DNA from: JBFMCT01 sp046565765 | GTDB lineage: Bacteria; Actinomycetota; Acidimicrobiia; Acidimicrobiales; AC-14 | NCBI GenBank assembly: GCA_046565765.1 | Contig: JBKHXX010000049.1 | Span: 1 to 64,000, forward strand | DNA: 64,000 nt | Direction: 5' to 3' | In this document: positions 41,967 through 49,914 of the stretch, piece by piece | How positions within the stretch are numbered: the first letter of the stretch is position 1 | Layout of the letters: every line of letters starts with the position of its first letter | Made by a program: the position numbers and the translations under genes | Notes under the pieces: generated by a model | The model's database searches: none | What the model saw: the letters and a program-made list of their open reading frames with translations, nothing else | What the model was told of the DNA's origin: nothing

Positions 41967-43825
41967 CCGTTTTGGGGCGTCGCAGCCACGTCAGGCGTGG
42001 TTTCGACGCCACAAAACGATCGGTAGCGGCTGGCCTGGAGGGTGAACAGCTCGGCGTAGCGGCCGCCCGCAGCCAGAAGGTCCTCGTGCGAGCCGACCTC
42101 CTCGACCCGGCCGTCGTGGAGCACGACGATCAGGTCGGCCATGCGCACCGTCGAGAAGCGGTGGCTCACGAGCAGGGTGATGGGCTGCCCCGCGGTCCCC
42201 GAGCCGGCGGCCATGGCCGCGAACCGCTCGAACACCTCGTGCTCGGCCCGCGGGTCGAGGCTGGCCGTGGGCTCGTCCAGAATGAGCAGGAGGGGAGCGG
42301 GGCGCATGAGCCCCCGGGCCAGGGCGACCCGCTGCCACTCGCCCTCCGACAGGTCCACGCCGCCCTCGAACCGCCGGCCGAGCTGGGTGTCGAGCCCCGA
42401 CGGCAGCCGCTCGATGACCCGGTCGGCCCCGGCCCGGGCGGCCGACGCGCCCACCCGGGCCCGGTCGTCGACGGCCGGGAGGTCGCCCACGCCCACCGCC
42501 TCCTGGGCCACCAGCTGGAAGCGCACGAAGTCCTGGAAGGCCACGCTGGCGGCGGCCCGCCAGCCGTCGAGGTCGAGGTCGCGCAGGTCGACCCCGTCGA
42601 CCAGGATGCGGCCCTCGGTCGGGTCGTAGAACCGGCACAGCAGCTTGACGATCGACGTCTTGCCCGCGCCGTTCTCGCCCACCAGGGCGACCGTCGACCC
42701 GGCCGGCAGGTGCAACGACACGTCGTGCAGCACCGGCACGTCCGTCCCCGGGTAGGTGAACGAGACATGGTCGAGGGTGATCCCGCCGTTGACGGCGGTG
42801 GGCACGGGCGCCGGTTCGGGCGGCGACACCACCGCCGGGCGGTAGTCGAGCAGCCACAGGTAGCGCTCACCGGTGAACGACAGCTCGGCCAGCCACGCCG
42901 CCTGCCGGGTGACCCCGGCCAGCTCCCCGATCGCGGTGCGGGCCACCTGCACGGCCAGGGCCACGTCGCCCAGGCTGGCCCGGCCGCGCAGCGCCAGCCA
43001 CCCGACGAACCCGATGGCGGCCGACAGCGACGCCCCGTACAGCGCCCCCGCCACCACGCTGGTGCGGGTGCGCCGGAGCTGGTCGTGGAACTGGTTGCGG
43101 ATGTAGCGCTCGCTCACCTCGTGGTGGCGGCGCAGCAGCTCGGGCCCCAGGCCGAACAGCCGCACCTCCTTGGCCGACTCGGGCTCGGTGGCGAGCTGGA
43201 GGTAGTGGGCGGCCAGCCGTTCGTCGGGGGCGGTCCGGTCGTAGCGGGCGAAGTGGCGGCGGAAGGCCCGGAACTGGAGCACCACCCCGGGCATGGCGAC
43301 CACCGGCAGCAGGGCCAGCAGGGGATGGACGGTGGCCAGCAGGATCACCGACCCCAGCAGCCCGCACAGCGCCCCCGACAGCGAGTTGAGGTTGGTGATG
43401 GCGAAGTAGGGGACGTAGCTGCGGTCCTTCACCAGCTTCACCTTGTCGGCGAACTCGGCCCGCTCCAGGTGCTCGAGGCCGGGGGCGTCGGCCGCCACCG
43501 CCATCAGCCGCTGCTCCACCGCCTGGCTCACCCGCTCGCCCAGCTCGACCTGCCACAGCCCTCCCGACAGGTCGTTGACGATGCGGGACACCACCACCAC
43601 GGCCAGGCCGATCAGGCCCGTCACCCACGCCCGGGTGGAGTCGCCTGCGGCCACCGCGTCGACCACCAGCTTGAGCATCAGGGCGGTGACGGTGGTGAGC
43701 ACGCCGAAGGTGATCGCCACCACGAGGAGGGCGGTGGCCCGGTCGCGGGCCTCGTCCCAGGCCAGGCGCAGCAGCACGCGGTACACCCGCCGCATCGATC
43801 CCCGGGCGCGGGGCGGGCGGCTCAC
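41963..43825 (-). CDS. ABC transporter, fused permease and ATP-binding subunit (half-exporter B)
   Basis: A 620-residue half-transporter with a six-helix membrane domain at about 20-330. The ATPase has Walker A VGENGAGKTSIVKLL, Q-loop VAFQDFVRFQ, signature LSEGEWQRVALAR, Walker B LLLILDEPTASLD and the H-loop VSHRFSTVR. The signature deviates from LSGGQ at the third residue (Glu). GTG 43825 overlaps the upstream transporter stop. The last 18 or so residues (SFCGVETTPDVAATPQNG) are encoded by a 51-bp palindromic element, suggesting a recent extension of the C-terminus. It probably forms a heterodimer with the upstream subunit. Confidence 0.9.
   Translation of the reverse strand: MSRPPRARGSMRRVYRVLLRLAWDEARDRATALLVVAITFGVLTTVTALMLKLVVDAVAAGDSTRAWVTGLIGLAVVVVSRIVNDLSGGLWQVELGERVSQAVEQRLMAVAADAPGLEHLERAEFADKVKLVKDRSYVPYFAITNLNSLSGALCGLLGSVILLATVHPLLALLPVVAMPGVVLQFRAFRRHFARYDRTAPDERLAAHYLQLATEPESAKEVRLFGLGPELLRRHHEVSERYIRNQFHDQLRRTRTSVVAGALYGASLSAAIGFVGWLALRGRASLGDVALAVQVARTAIGELAGVTRQAAWLAELSFTGERYLWLLDYRPAVVSPPEPAPVPTAVNGGITLDHVSFTYPGTDVPVLHDVSLHLPAGSTVALVGENGAGKTSIVKLLCRFYDPTEGRILVDGVDLRDLDLDGWRAAASVAFQDFVRFQLVAQEAVGVGDLPAVDDRARVGASAARAGADRVIERLPSGLDTQLGRRFEGGVDLSEGEWQRVALARGLMRPAPLLLILDEPTASLDPRAEHEVFERFAAMAAGSGTAGQPITLLVSHRFSTVRMADLIVVLHDGRVEEVGSHEDLLAAGGRYAELFTLQASRYRSFCGVETTPDVAATPQNG
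41968..42018. repeat. 51-bp palindromic element inside the 3' end of an ABC transporter gene
   Basis: CGTTTTGGGGCGTCG (41968-41982) pairs with CGACGCCACAAAACG (42004-42018), with one mismatch in 15. Inner stem CCACG (41986-41990)/CGTGG (41996-42000) has a five-base loop, TCAGG. Compared with the 8588 copy, both outer arms and the inner stem are conserved while the spacer bases differ. It lies between the ispG stop and the main body of the convergent ABC gene, and codes for the transporter tail. Confidence 0.9.
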
Positions 43826-45714
43826 TCCAGCCGCCCCGTGCGGCGGTAGTGGGAGGCCTGGAGGTCGTAGAGGGCGGCATAGCGGCCGCCGGCGGACATC
43901 AGCTCCTCGTGGGACCCGTCTTCGGCCACCCGTCCGCCGGCCAGCAGGACGATCCGCTCCGCCATGCGCACCGTCGAGAAGCGGTGGGAGACGAGCAGCG
44001 TGGTGCGGTCCCGGCTGAGCTCGGCGAACTGCTCGTAGAGCTCGTGCTCCACCCGCACGTCGAGGCTGGCTGTCGGCTCGTCGAGGACGAGGAGGTCGCA
44101 GTCCCGGCCCAGCTGGGCGGTCATGGCCCGGGCAAGGGCGACCCGCTGCCACTCGCCGCCCGACAGGTCCACGCCGCCGAACTCGCGGGCCAGCACCGTG
44201 TCCCACCCGTCGGGAAAGGCCCGGATCCGTTCGAGCACGCCCACGGCGCCGGCCGCCCGGTCGAGCAGCTCCTGGTCTCCGGCGGCGGCCACCGCGCCGA
44301 AGCCAACGTTGTCCCGGGCCGGGAGCTGGTAGCGGACGAAGTCCTGGAAGATGACCGCCATCCGGGCCCGCAGGGCCTCGAGGTCGTGGTCCCGGAGGTC
44401 GAGGCCGTCGAGGGTGATGCTGCCCTCGTCGGGGTCGTAGAAGCGGGCCAGCAGCTTGACCAGGGTGGTCTTGCCCGTCCCGTTCTCCCCGACCAGGGCC
44501 AGCGAGCTGCCGGCCGGCACCCACAGGTTGAGCCCGTCGACCACCTTCCGGTCCGTGCCCGGGTAGGCGAAGGTCACGCCTTCGAACCGCAGCCCCCGCT
44601 CCGTGGGCGGCCCGCCGGCGGCCGCCACCGCGGCCACCGCGGCCACCGGGCGGACCTCCAGCCGGGGGTCCTTGGCGGCCAGGTCGAGGATGCGCGCCGC
44701 CGATGGCAGGTAGAAGCTGTTGCGGCGGGCGTCGCCCAGGGTCTTGAACACCTGCACCACCGCGGCGAGGAGGCCGATGGTGGCGGTGGCGGCGGCGGTG
44801 AACGTCCCCACGTCGGTGCGGCCCTCGATCGCCGCGTCGAGCATGGCCACGAAGGCGAACGACAAGGCGGCCAGGGCCACCAGCTGCAGCCCGAGCAGCA
44901 TCAGCATCATGCGCCGGCGGCTCGCCCACAGGTCCCGCACGCTGCCCAGCCAATGGGTGCGCTGGCGGTCGGTGGCCCACCGGCCCAGCCCGAACACCCG
45001 CAGCTCCTTGCCCGGCTCCCGCAGCACGGCCAGGTCGCGGTAGTAGTCGGCCCGGCGGGACTCGGCCGAGCCCCGCCACCGGGCCAGGCCCACGACCGCC
45101 TGGAACCGCCACGTCGCCACCGCCGCGGGCGCGCAGGCCACGATGACCAGGGCCGGCACCCACCCCGCGTAGGTCGCCGCCACCGCCGCCATGGCCGCCA
45201 CCTGGGCGGCGAACTGGAACACCTGGGCCACCGACTGGAGGGTGTGCACGGGCCCGAAGCCGATCCACTGCGACACCTGGAGCTGGTCGCGGAACGACGG
45301 GTCCTCGAACCAGGCCAGGCCGGGCAGGGCGATGGTGGCCCCCATCAGCCGTCGGGCCAGGTACCCCTCGAACCGCCGCTGGAGGCCGAACAGCACCGCC
45401 TGCTGGAGGGGCCCGAGCACCTGGGTGACGAACACCGCCCCTGCGATCCACAGGAGGGCGGCCCGCACCTCGCGCCCGGGCGCCGACGAGGCCCCGGCCC
45501 CGACGGCGGCGGGCAGGGCTCGCAGGAACCGCCCCGTCTGGGCCACGACGAGGGCGGGGGCGACCCCCTGGGCCACGGTCAGGGCCAGCAGCGAGAAGGC
45601 GAGCAGGGGCGACGACTTCCACGTCAGCCCCAACCCCCGGACGTTGGCCCGCAGCTCCTCCCGGGCGCTCACCGAGGCGTCGGCCCGCTCGCTCCCGGCG
45701 TGCGCTCCTGCCAC
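43822..45714 (-). CDS. ABC transporter, fused permease and ATP-binding subunit (half-exporter A)
   Basis: A 630-residue half-transporter encoded directly upstream of the other half. The membrane domain occupies about 35-340. The ATPase has Walker A VGENGTGKTTLVKLL, Q-loop VIFQDFVRYQ, the canonical signature LSGGEWQRVALAR, Walker B LLVLDEPTASLD and VSHRFSTVRMAE. Together the two resemble a heterodimeric exporter of lipids, peptides or drugs; no substrate-specific neighbour is visible. The four-base GTGA overlap indicates coupled translation. Confidence 0.9.
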   Translation of the reverse strand: MAGAHAGSERADASVSAREELRANVRGLGLTWKSSPLLAFSLLALTVAQGVAPALVVAQTGRFLRALPAAVGAGASSAPGREVRAALLWIAGAVFVTQVLGPLQQAVLFGLQRRFEGYLARRLMGATIALPGLAWFEDPSFRDQLQVSQWIGFGPVHTLQSVAQVFQFAAQVAAMAAVAATYAGWVPALVIVACAPAAVATWRFQAVVGLARWRGSAESRRADYYRDLAVLREPGKELRVFGLGRWATDRQRTHWLGSVRDLWASRRRMMLMLLGLQLVALAALSFAFVAMLDAAIEGRTDVGTFTAAATATIGLLAAVVQVFKTLGDARRNSFYLPSAARILDLAAKDPRLEVRPVAAVAAVAAAGGPPTERGLRFEGVTFAYPGTDRKVVDGLNLWVPAGSSLALVGENGTGKTTLVKLLARFYDPDEGSITLDGLDLRDHDLEALRARMAVIFQDFVRYQLPARDNVGFGAVAAAGDQELLDRAAGAVGVLERIRAFPDGWDTVLAREFGGVDLSGGEWQRVALARAMTAQLGRDCDLLVLDEPTASLDVRVEHELYEQFAELSRDRTTLLVSHRFSTVRMAERIVLLAGGRVAEDGSHEELMSAGGRYAALYDLQASHYRRTGRLE

Positions 45715-45744
45715 TGCCGCCGAACGTACCGGCTGCCGCCCCGC

Positions 45745-47151
45745 TCAGCGGGGGAAGGCGGTCACCGTCCCGTCGGCCGGAACGAGCACCGAGCCGTTGG
45801 CGAGGAGGGTGCTCGTCCACGCCCGGGCCCGGACCGAGGCGGCCCATTCCGGCCGCCCGCTGGCCATCTCGACCGCCACCAGCCCGTCCGGGCCGGCCAG
45901 GTAGAGCGTGGTCGCCGTCCATGTCGGCGCCTGCTCGGTCTGGACGCCGACCTCCCACAGCACCCGGCCCGAAGGCACGGCCAGGGCCCGGGTGCGGCTG
46001 CGCTCCACGAGGTACACGGTGTCGCTGCTGGAGATCGGCCATGCCGTCCCGTAGCGCGCTTCCGCTTCGACGTTCCAGATCTCGCGGCCGGTCGCCGGAT
46101 CGACCGCGCTGAGCCGGTTCCCCAGGGCCACGATCAGCTGGCCCTGCACGGGCCCCGCCGCAACGGGCACACCGCCGCCGGTCGACAAGAGCCGCCACCG
46201 CACTGCGCCGGTGGCGAGGTCCACGGCGACGAGGGAACCCGGCGCAACGGCGACGTACGCGGTGTCCCGGGTGAGGAGGGGCCACACCTCGTGGAACCCG
46301 GAGACGTCGCTGCCGAGGTCGGCCCGCCATCTCGGCCGGCCGGTGGCGGCGTCGAGACCATGGACGTGGGCGGTCGGCGCCCGGCCGGCGCGGGAGGGGG
46401 CGTCGGTCACCATGAGGAGCCCTCCGGCCAGCACCGGCGGCGACCACTGAAGCCGGGTGCCCGGGTCGAGGACCGTCCGCCAGGCCAGCGTGCCGGTTTC
46501 CTGGTCCAGTGCGTACACGACGGGCGCGTCGGTGGCGCCCTCCGAGGGGTAGGAGGTCCCCACGTAGACCCGCCCCTCCGACACCAGCGCCCGCTCCGCC
46601 GCCGCGCCGGCCGGGAGGTCGAACCGCCACCGTTCGGACCCGGTCGCCAGGTCGAGCGCGACGACGTGCCCGTACTGCGGGGCGGCGATGACGATCCCAT
46701 CGCCCACCCCTTCGATGAAGGCCCCTCCGTCGTACTGCCAGACCCGGGCACCGCTGTTCGCCCGGTAGGCGATGACCCGAGGGCCGCCGGAGACGAGAAG
46801 CAGGTCATCCACGACGTGGGGGCGGCCGGCGGTGGGGGTGAACCCTCCACTCGGCGGCAGGGGGACGGCCCAGGACGACATGCGGGAGAAGTCGACCTCG
46901 ATCGGTGGCGTCACGATCGGCGCTACCGGAGGGGTGGTCGTGGGCCCGCCGACGTCGACGACGACCGGCCCGCCGACGCCGCCGCCGACCAGCGCCGCGG
47001 CGAGGGTCGCCACCAGGGCAGTTGTCCCCACGCCCGCCCACCGCCGCCGCCGTCGCACGAGTGCCGCCCGGCGCCGCAGGCCGTCCAGGGGTTCGGGCGG
47101 GGTGGGCGGCGATTCCGCCAAGCCTCGCAGCCGGTCGAGAACATCAGCCAT
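45745..47151 (-). CDS. Membrane-anchored PQQ-propeller protein, probable ECF anti-sigma partner
   Basis: A 468-residue protein. A short N-terminal cytoplasmic part (MADVLDRLRGLAESPP, RRRAALVRRRRRW) is followed by one membrane helix at about 41-62. The rest is an extracytoplasmic PQQ-like beta-propeller (VVALDLATGSERWRFDL, VYALDQETGTLAWRTVLD, LVAVDLATGAVRWRL). Such a layout next to an ECF sigma gene is typical of sigma/anti-sigma pairs, and the ATG overlaps the sigma stop. No zinc-binding anti-sigma motif is visible, so the anti-sigma role is inferred from context. Confidence 0.78.
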   Translation of the reverse strand: MADVLDRLRGLAESPPTPPEPLDGLRRRAALVRRRRRWAGVGTTALVATLAAALVGGGVGGPVVVDVGGPTTTPPVAPIVTPPIEVDFSRMSSWAVPLPPSGGFTPTAGRPHVVDDLLLVSGGPRVIAYRANSGARVWQYDGGAFIEGVGDGIVIAAPQYGHVVALDLATGSERWRFDLPAGAAAERALVSEGRVYVGTSYPSEGATDAPVVYALDQETGTLAWRTVLDPGTRLQWSPPVLAGGLLMVTDAPSRAGRAPTAHVHGLDAATGRPRWRADLGSDVSGFHEVWPLLTRDTAYVAVAPGSLVAVDLATGAVRWRLLSTGGGVPVAAGPVQGQLIVALGNRLSAVDPATGREIWNVEAEARYGTAWPISSSDTVYLVERSRTRALAVPSGRVLWEVGVQTEQAPTWTATTLYLAGPDGLVAVEMASGRPEWAASVRARAWTSTLLANGSVLVPADGTVTAFPR

Positions 47152-47649
47152 GGCGGGCCTCCTCCGTCGTAGGTGCGAGGGTGCGGGCAAGGCTGGCCCG
47201 GGCGGCGACGAGCGTGGCGGACACCGTGCCGGGCCGGATGCCGAGCAGGCGGGCGACTTCGCCCTGGGGCAGGTCGTGCACGACCCGCAGCGCCAGCCCG
47301 CCCGCTGGCGGCCGGGGAGGGCACGCACCGCCGCCCACAGCTCGGGCTCGATCGACGGTGGGGGGGCGGAGGCGACCCGGGACCGTCGCACCAGGGCGTG
47401 CTCCATCGTCGCCCGGCGGAGTCGCCGGCGCATGCCGTTGACCGCCACCTGCCGTACCCAGCCGGCGGGCGACTCCATCAGTCTCACCCGGTCCCATCGC
47501 TCGTAGGCCTTGGCGAAGGCATCGGAGACCACGTCGTGGGCCAGCTCGACGTCGCCGCAGGCGACGGCCAGCGAGGAGACCAGCCGGCCGTGCTGGTCCC
47601 GGTACCACCGCTCGAAGTCATCGCCGGGTTCCGCCGCCACTGTCCCCAT
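47144..47649 (-). pseudogene. ECF-family sigma factor, frameshifted as sequenced
   Basis: From ATG 47649 the frame encodes sigma region 2 (FERWYRDQHGRLVSSLAVAC, AHDVVSDAFAKAYERWDRV) and continues to region 4 at ALPGRQRAG. There the frame is lost near 47294-47304. The next frame resumes LALRVVHDLPQGEVARLLGI, then RPGTVSATLVAARASLART, and ends EEARHG. One additional G in the GGG run would restore a 168-residue ECF sigma factor of normal size. Either an assembly deletion or a genuine lesion is possible. The PQQ-propeller gene follows with overlap. Confidence 0.82.
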
Positions 47650-47697
47650 TGAAGTCACCGGCGTGGTGATCCGCTTATCGAGGGCGACCGGGGTGAT

Positions 47698-47727
47698 CGA
47701 CTTCCGCCGGAGGTGAGCCGGTATACT
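47698..47727 (+). promoter_or_regulatory. Probable promoter of the rimP-nusA-infB operon
   Basis: TATACT (47722-47727) is the best -10 match in the window. A weak -35 resembling TCGACT or CGACTT lies 18-19 bases upstream. It lies in the gap after the divergent sigma gene and before a leader containing an intrinsic terminator. Confidence 0.6.
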
Positions 47728-47776
47728 GCTCGGGCTCGACCGTTCGAAAGAGGTGCTGCCAGACAGGTGGTGGATG

Positions 47777-47806
47777 GCGTGGGCGGGGAGCCCACGCTTT
47801 TTGTTT
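47777..47806 (+). terminator. Intrinsic terminator (attenuator) in the rimP leader
   Basis: GCGTGGGC (47777-47784) pairs with GCCCACGC (47790-47797) in a perfect 8-bp stem with a GGGGA loop, followed by TTTTTGTTT (47798-47806). It lies after the probable promoter and 17 bases before the rimP GTG, so it can end transcription before the operon. Attenuation of rimP-nusA-infB, perhaps by NusA level, is an inference. Confidence 0.8.
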
Positions 47807-47823
47807 CGCTGGAGAGGAGGCCC

Positions 47824-48336
47824 GTGCGCAGCGACGACGTCAGCGAGCGGGTGCGCGTCCTCTTGGCGCCCTCGCTCGAACAAGCAGGCTACGAGCTGTA
47901 CGACCTGGAGCAGGCCGGCAGCGCGGGGAACGCCGTTCTCCGGGTGACGATCGACAAGCCCGGCGGGGTCGACCTCGACGCCATCAGCGACGCCACCCGC
48001 CGGGTGTCCGCCGTGCTCGACCAGCACGACGACCTCCTGCCCGGCCGCTACCTGCTGGAAGTGTCGAGCCCGGGGATCGAGCGGCCCCTGCGCCGCCCGG
48101 AGCACTTCCGGGGTGCCCTGGGCGCCACCGTGGCCCTCAAGACCCGTGCCGGCACCGGCGGCGAGCGGCGGGTCGAGGGCGTGCTGGAGGCGGCCGGCGA
48201 CGACGGGGTCGTCGTGGCCGGCCGGTCCATCCCCTACGCCGACATCGAGCGGGCCCGCACCCGCTTCGACTGGCCCCAGCCCACACCGAAGCCCACGTCC
48301 AAGGGTCAACCCAGGAGAAAGGCGGCGGCGCGATGA
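47824..48336 (+). CDS. rimP: Ribosome maturation factor RimP
   Basis: A 170-residue protein for 30S subunit maturation. It has APSLEQAGYELYDLEQAG, VTIDKPGGVDLDAISDATR and LEVSSPGIERPLRRPEHF, all typical of RimP. The GTG start is preceded by GGAGAGGAGG. The last 20 residues are basic. It is the first gene of the rimP-nusA-ylxR-infB operon and overlaps nusA by four bases. Confidence 0.95.
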   Translation: MRSDDVSERVRVLLAPSLEQAGYELYDLEQAGSAGNAVLRVTIDKPGGVDLDAISDATRRVSAVLDQHDDLLPGRYLLEVSSPGIERPLRRPEHFRGALGATVALKTRAGTGGERRVEGVLEAAGDDGVVVAGRSIPYADIERARTRFDWPQPTPKPTSKGQPRRKAAAR

Positions 48337-49526
48337 GTACCAACTTCGAGCTCATGGAAGCCCTTCAGGTCATCGAGCGCGAGAAGGGCATCTCCGTCGA
48401 CACGCTGCTCGAGGCCCTGGCCAACGCCCTCGTCTCGGCCTACAAGCGCATGCCCACCGCGGCCGAAGAAGCCTTCGTCACCATCGACCCCGACACCGGG
48501 GAGATGCACGTCTACGCCCAGGAGCTGGACGAGGACGGCAACGTCACCCGCGAGTGGGAGGACACGCCCGCCGACTTCGGCCGGATCGCCGCCCAGACGG
48601 CCAAGCAGGTCATCCTCCAGCGCATCCGTGAGGCGGAGCGGGAGATGAAGTACGAGGAGTACGCCGGCCGAGAGGGCGACATCGTCACCGGCATCATCCA
48701 GCAGGGCGACTCCCGCTACACGCTGCTCGACCTGGGCAAGGTCGAGGCCCTCCTGCCCCAGGCGGAGCAGGTCCCCTACGAGCGCTACGACCCCGGCACC
48801 CGCCTCAAGGCCTACATCGTCGAGGTACGGAAGACGTCGAAGGGCCCCCAGATCGTCGTGTCCCGCACCCACCCCGGCCTCATCAAGCGGCTGTTCGAGC
48901 TGGAGGTCCCCGAGATCGCCGACGGGGTCGTCGAGCTCAAGGCGGTGGCCCGCGAGCCCGGGCACCGCACCAAGATCGCGGTCTGGTCCAACGACCCCAA
49001 CGTCGACCCCGTCGGGGCCTGCGTGGGGGCGCGGGGCGCCCGGGTGCGCATGGTGATGAACGAGGTGCGGGGCGAGAAGGTCGACATCGTCCCCTTCTCC
49101 GAGGACCCCCCCGAGTTCGTGATGAAGGCGCTCTCGCCGGCCCGGGTCAAGGAGGTCCGCATCGACGAGGGCACCGGCGCAGCCGAGGTCATCGTCCCCG
49201 ACTACCAGCTGTCGCTGGCCATCGGGAAGGAGGGCCAGAACGCCCGGCTGGCCGCCCGGCTCACCGGGTGGCGGGTCGACATCAAGAGCGAGTCGCAGCT
49301 GGCCGAGGAGGAGGCGTCCTACGCCGAGCAGGACTGGGCCGAGGGGGAGTGGGTCACCGACGACACCGGCGAGATGGTGTGGAAGCCGGCCGACGGGTCC
49401 GGGACGGTGACCGCCGACCAGTGGTCGTCGGGCGAGGGCCCTCCGGAAGAGGCGGCGGCCGCACCGGCCGCGCCCCCCGCACCGGCGGCACCGGCGGTCG
49501 CGGGCGAGCCCGAGAGCACGGCGTAG
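48333..49526 (+). CDS. nusA: Transcription termination/antitermination protein NusA
   Basis: A 397-residue RNA polymerase-binding protein that controls pausing, termination and antitermination. It has the N-terminal domain (MEALQVIEREKGISVDTLLE), an S1 domain (GDIVTGIIQQGDSRYTLLDL) and two KH domains (GACVGARGARVRMVMNEVRG and LAIGKEGQNARLAARLTGW). A 75-residue C-terminal extension is Ala/Pro/Glu-rich and lacks the extra domains of E. coli NusA, normal for actinobacteria. Confidence 0.96.
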   Translation: MSTNFELMEALQVIEREKGISVDTLLEALANALVSAYKRMPTAAEEAFVTIDPDTGEMHVYAQELDEDGNVTREWEDTPADFGRIAAQTAKQVILQRIREAEREMKYEEYAGREGDIVTGIIQQGDSRYTLLDLGKVEALLPQAEQVPYERYDPGTRLKAYIVEVRKTSKGPQIVVSRTHPGLIKRLFELEVPEIADGVVELKAVAREPGHRTKIAVWSNDPNVDPVGACVGARGARVRMVMNEVRGEKVDIVPFSEDPPEFVMKALSPARVKEVRIDEGTGAAEVIVPDYQLSLAIGKEGQNARLAARLTGWRVDIKSESQLAEEEASYAEQDWAEGEWVTDDTGEMVWKPADGSGTVTADQWSSGEGPPEEAAAAPAAPPAPAAPAVAGEPESTA

Positions 49527-49527
49527 C

Positions 49528-49911
49528 CTGCGTGGCTCCGACGCCGGGGTAGCCGAGCCGCACCGCACGTGCGTCGGCTGCCGGCGGGTGCGGCCGCAGG
49601 CCGAGCTGCTGCGGGTGGTCCGCACCGCCGACGGCGAGCTGGTCGAGGGCCGTGTGCTGCCGGGCCGCGGGGCGTGGCTGTGCCGGGATTCGCCGCCGTG
49701 CGTGGAGGCGGCGGCCCGCCGGCAGGCCTTCAACCGGGCCCTCCGGGGGGACGTGGCGGCCGAGGCGGTCGCCCGCCTGCAATCCAGGCTGGCAGATCGT
49801 GCGAGGATGGAGGGGTCCGTCGCTCCGGCCCCCGGCCGGAGTACGGGAGAAGCCGTCCGACCTGAGGGTCGGGAGGCGCGTTCGAATTCCACATCAGGAG
49901 GACGTACCTAA
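49528..49911 (+). CDS. YlxR family RNA-binding protein
   Basis: A small basic protein of the YlxR (DUF448) family, usually encoded between nusA and infB. The conserved N-terminal block RTCVGCRRVRPQAELLRVVR and GRGAWLCRDSPPCVEAA are visible. The CVGC block lies upstream of the only ordinary start (GTG 49588) in this frame. The open frame from CTG 49528, one base after the nusA TAG stop, includes it, so a CTG start giving about 127 residues is proposed. The C-terminal 45 residues are unlike the family core. Confidence 0.75.
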   Translation: MRGSDAGVAEPHRTCVGCRRVRPQAELLRVVRTADGELVEGRVLPGRGAWLCRDSPPCVEAAARRQAFNRALRGDVAAEAVARLQSRLADRARMEGSVAPAPGRSTGEAVRPEGREARSNSTSGGRT

Positions 49912-49914
49912 GCA

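Noticed and set aside
41963..46630. Single 1,555-codon minus-strand frame
   Set aside because: The downstream 620 codons are a real ABC half-exporter; the upstream part is a shadow of the other half-exporter and the PQQ gene in a different frame.
45745..48309. One long minus-strand gene covering sigma, PQQ protein and rimP antisense
   Set aside because: The reading frame includes an antisense copy of rimP and a frame-shifted sigma region; the PQQ protein starts at 47151 and the sigma at 47649.
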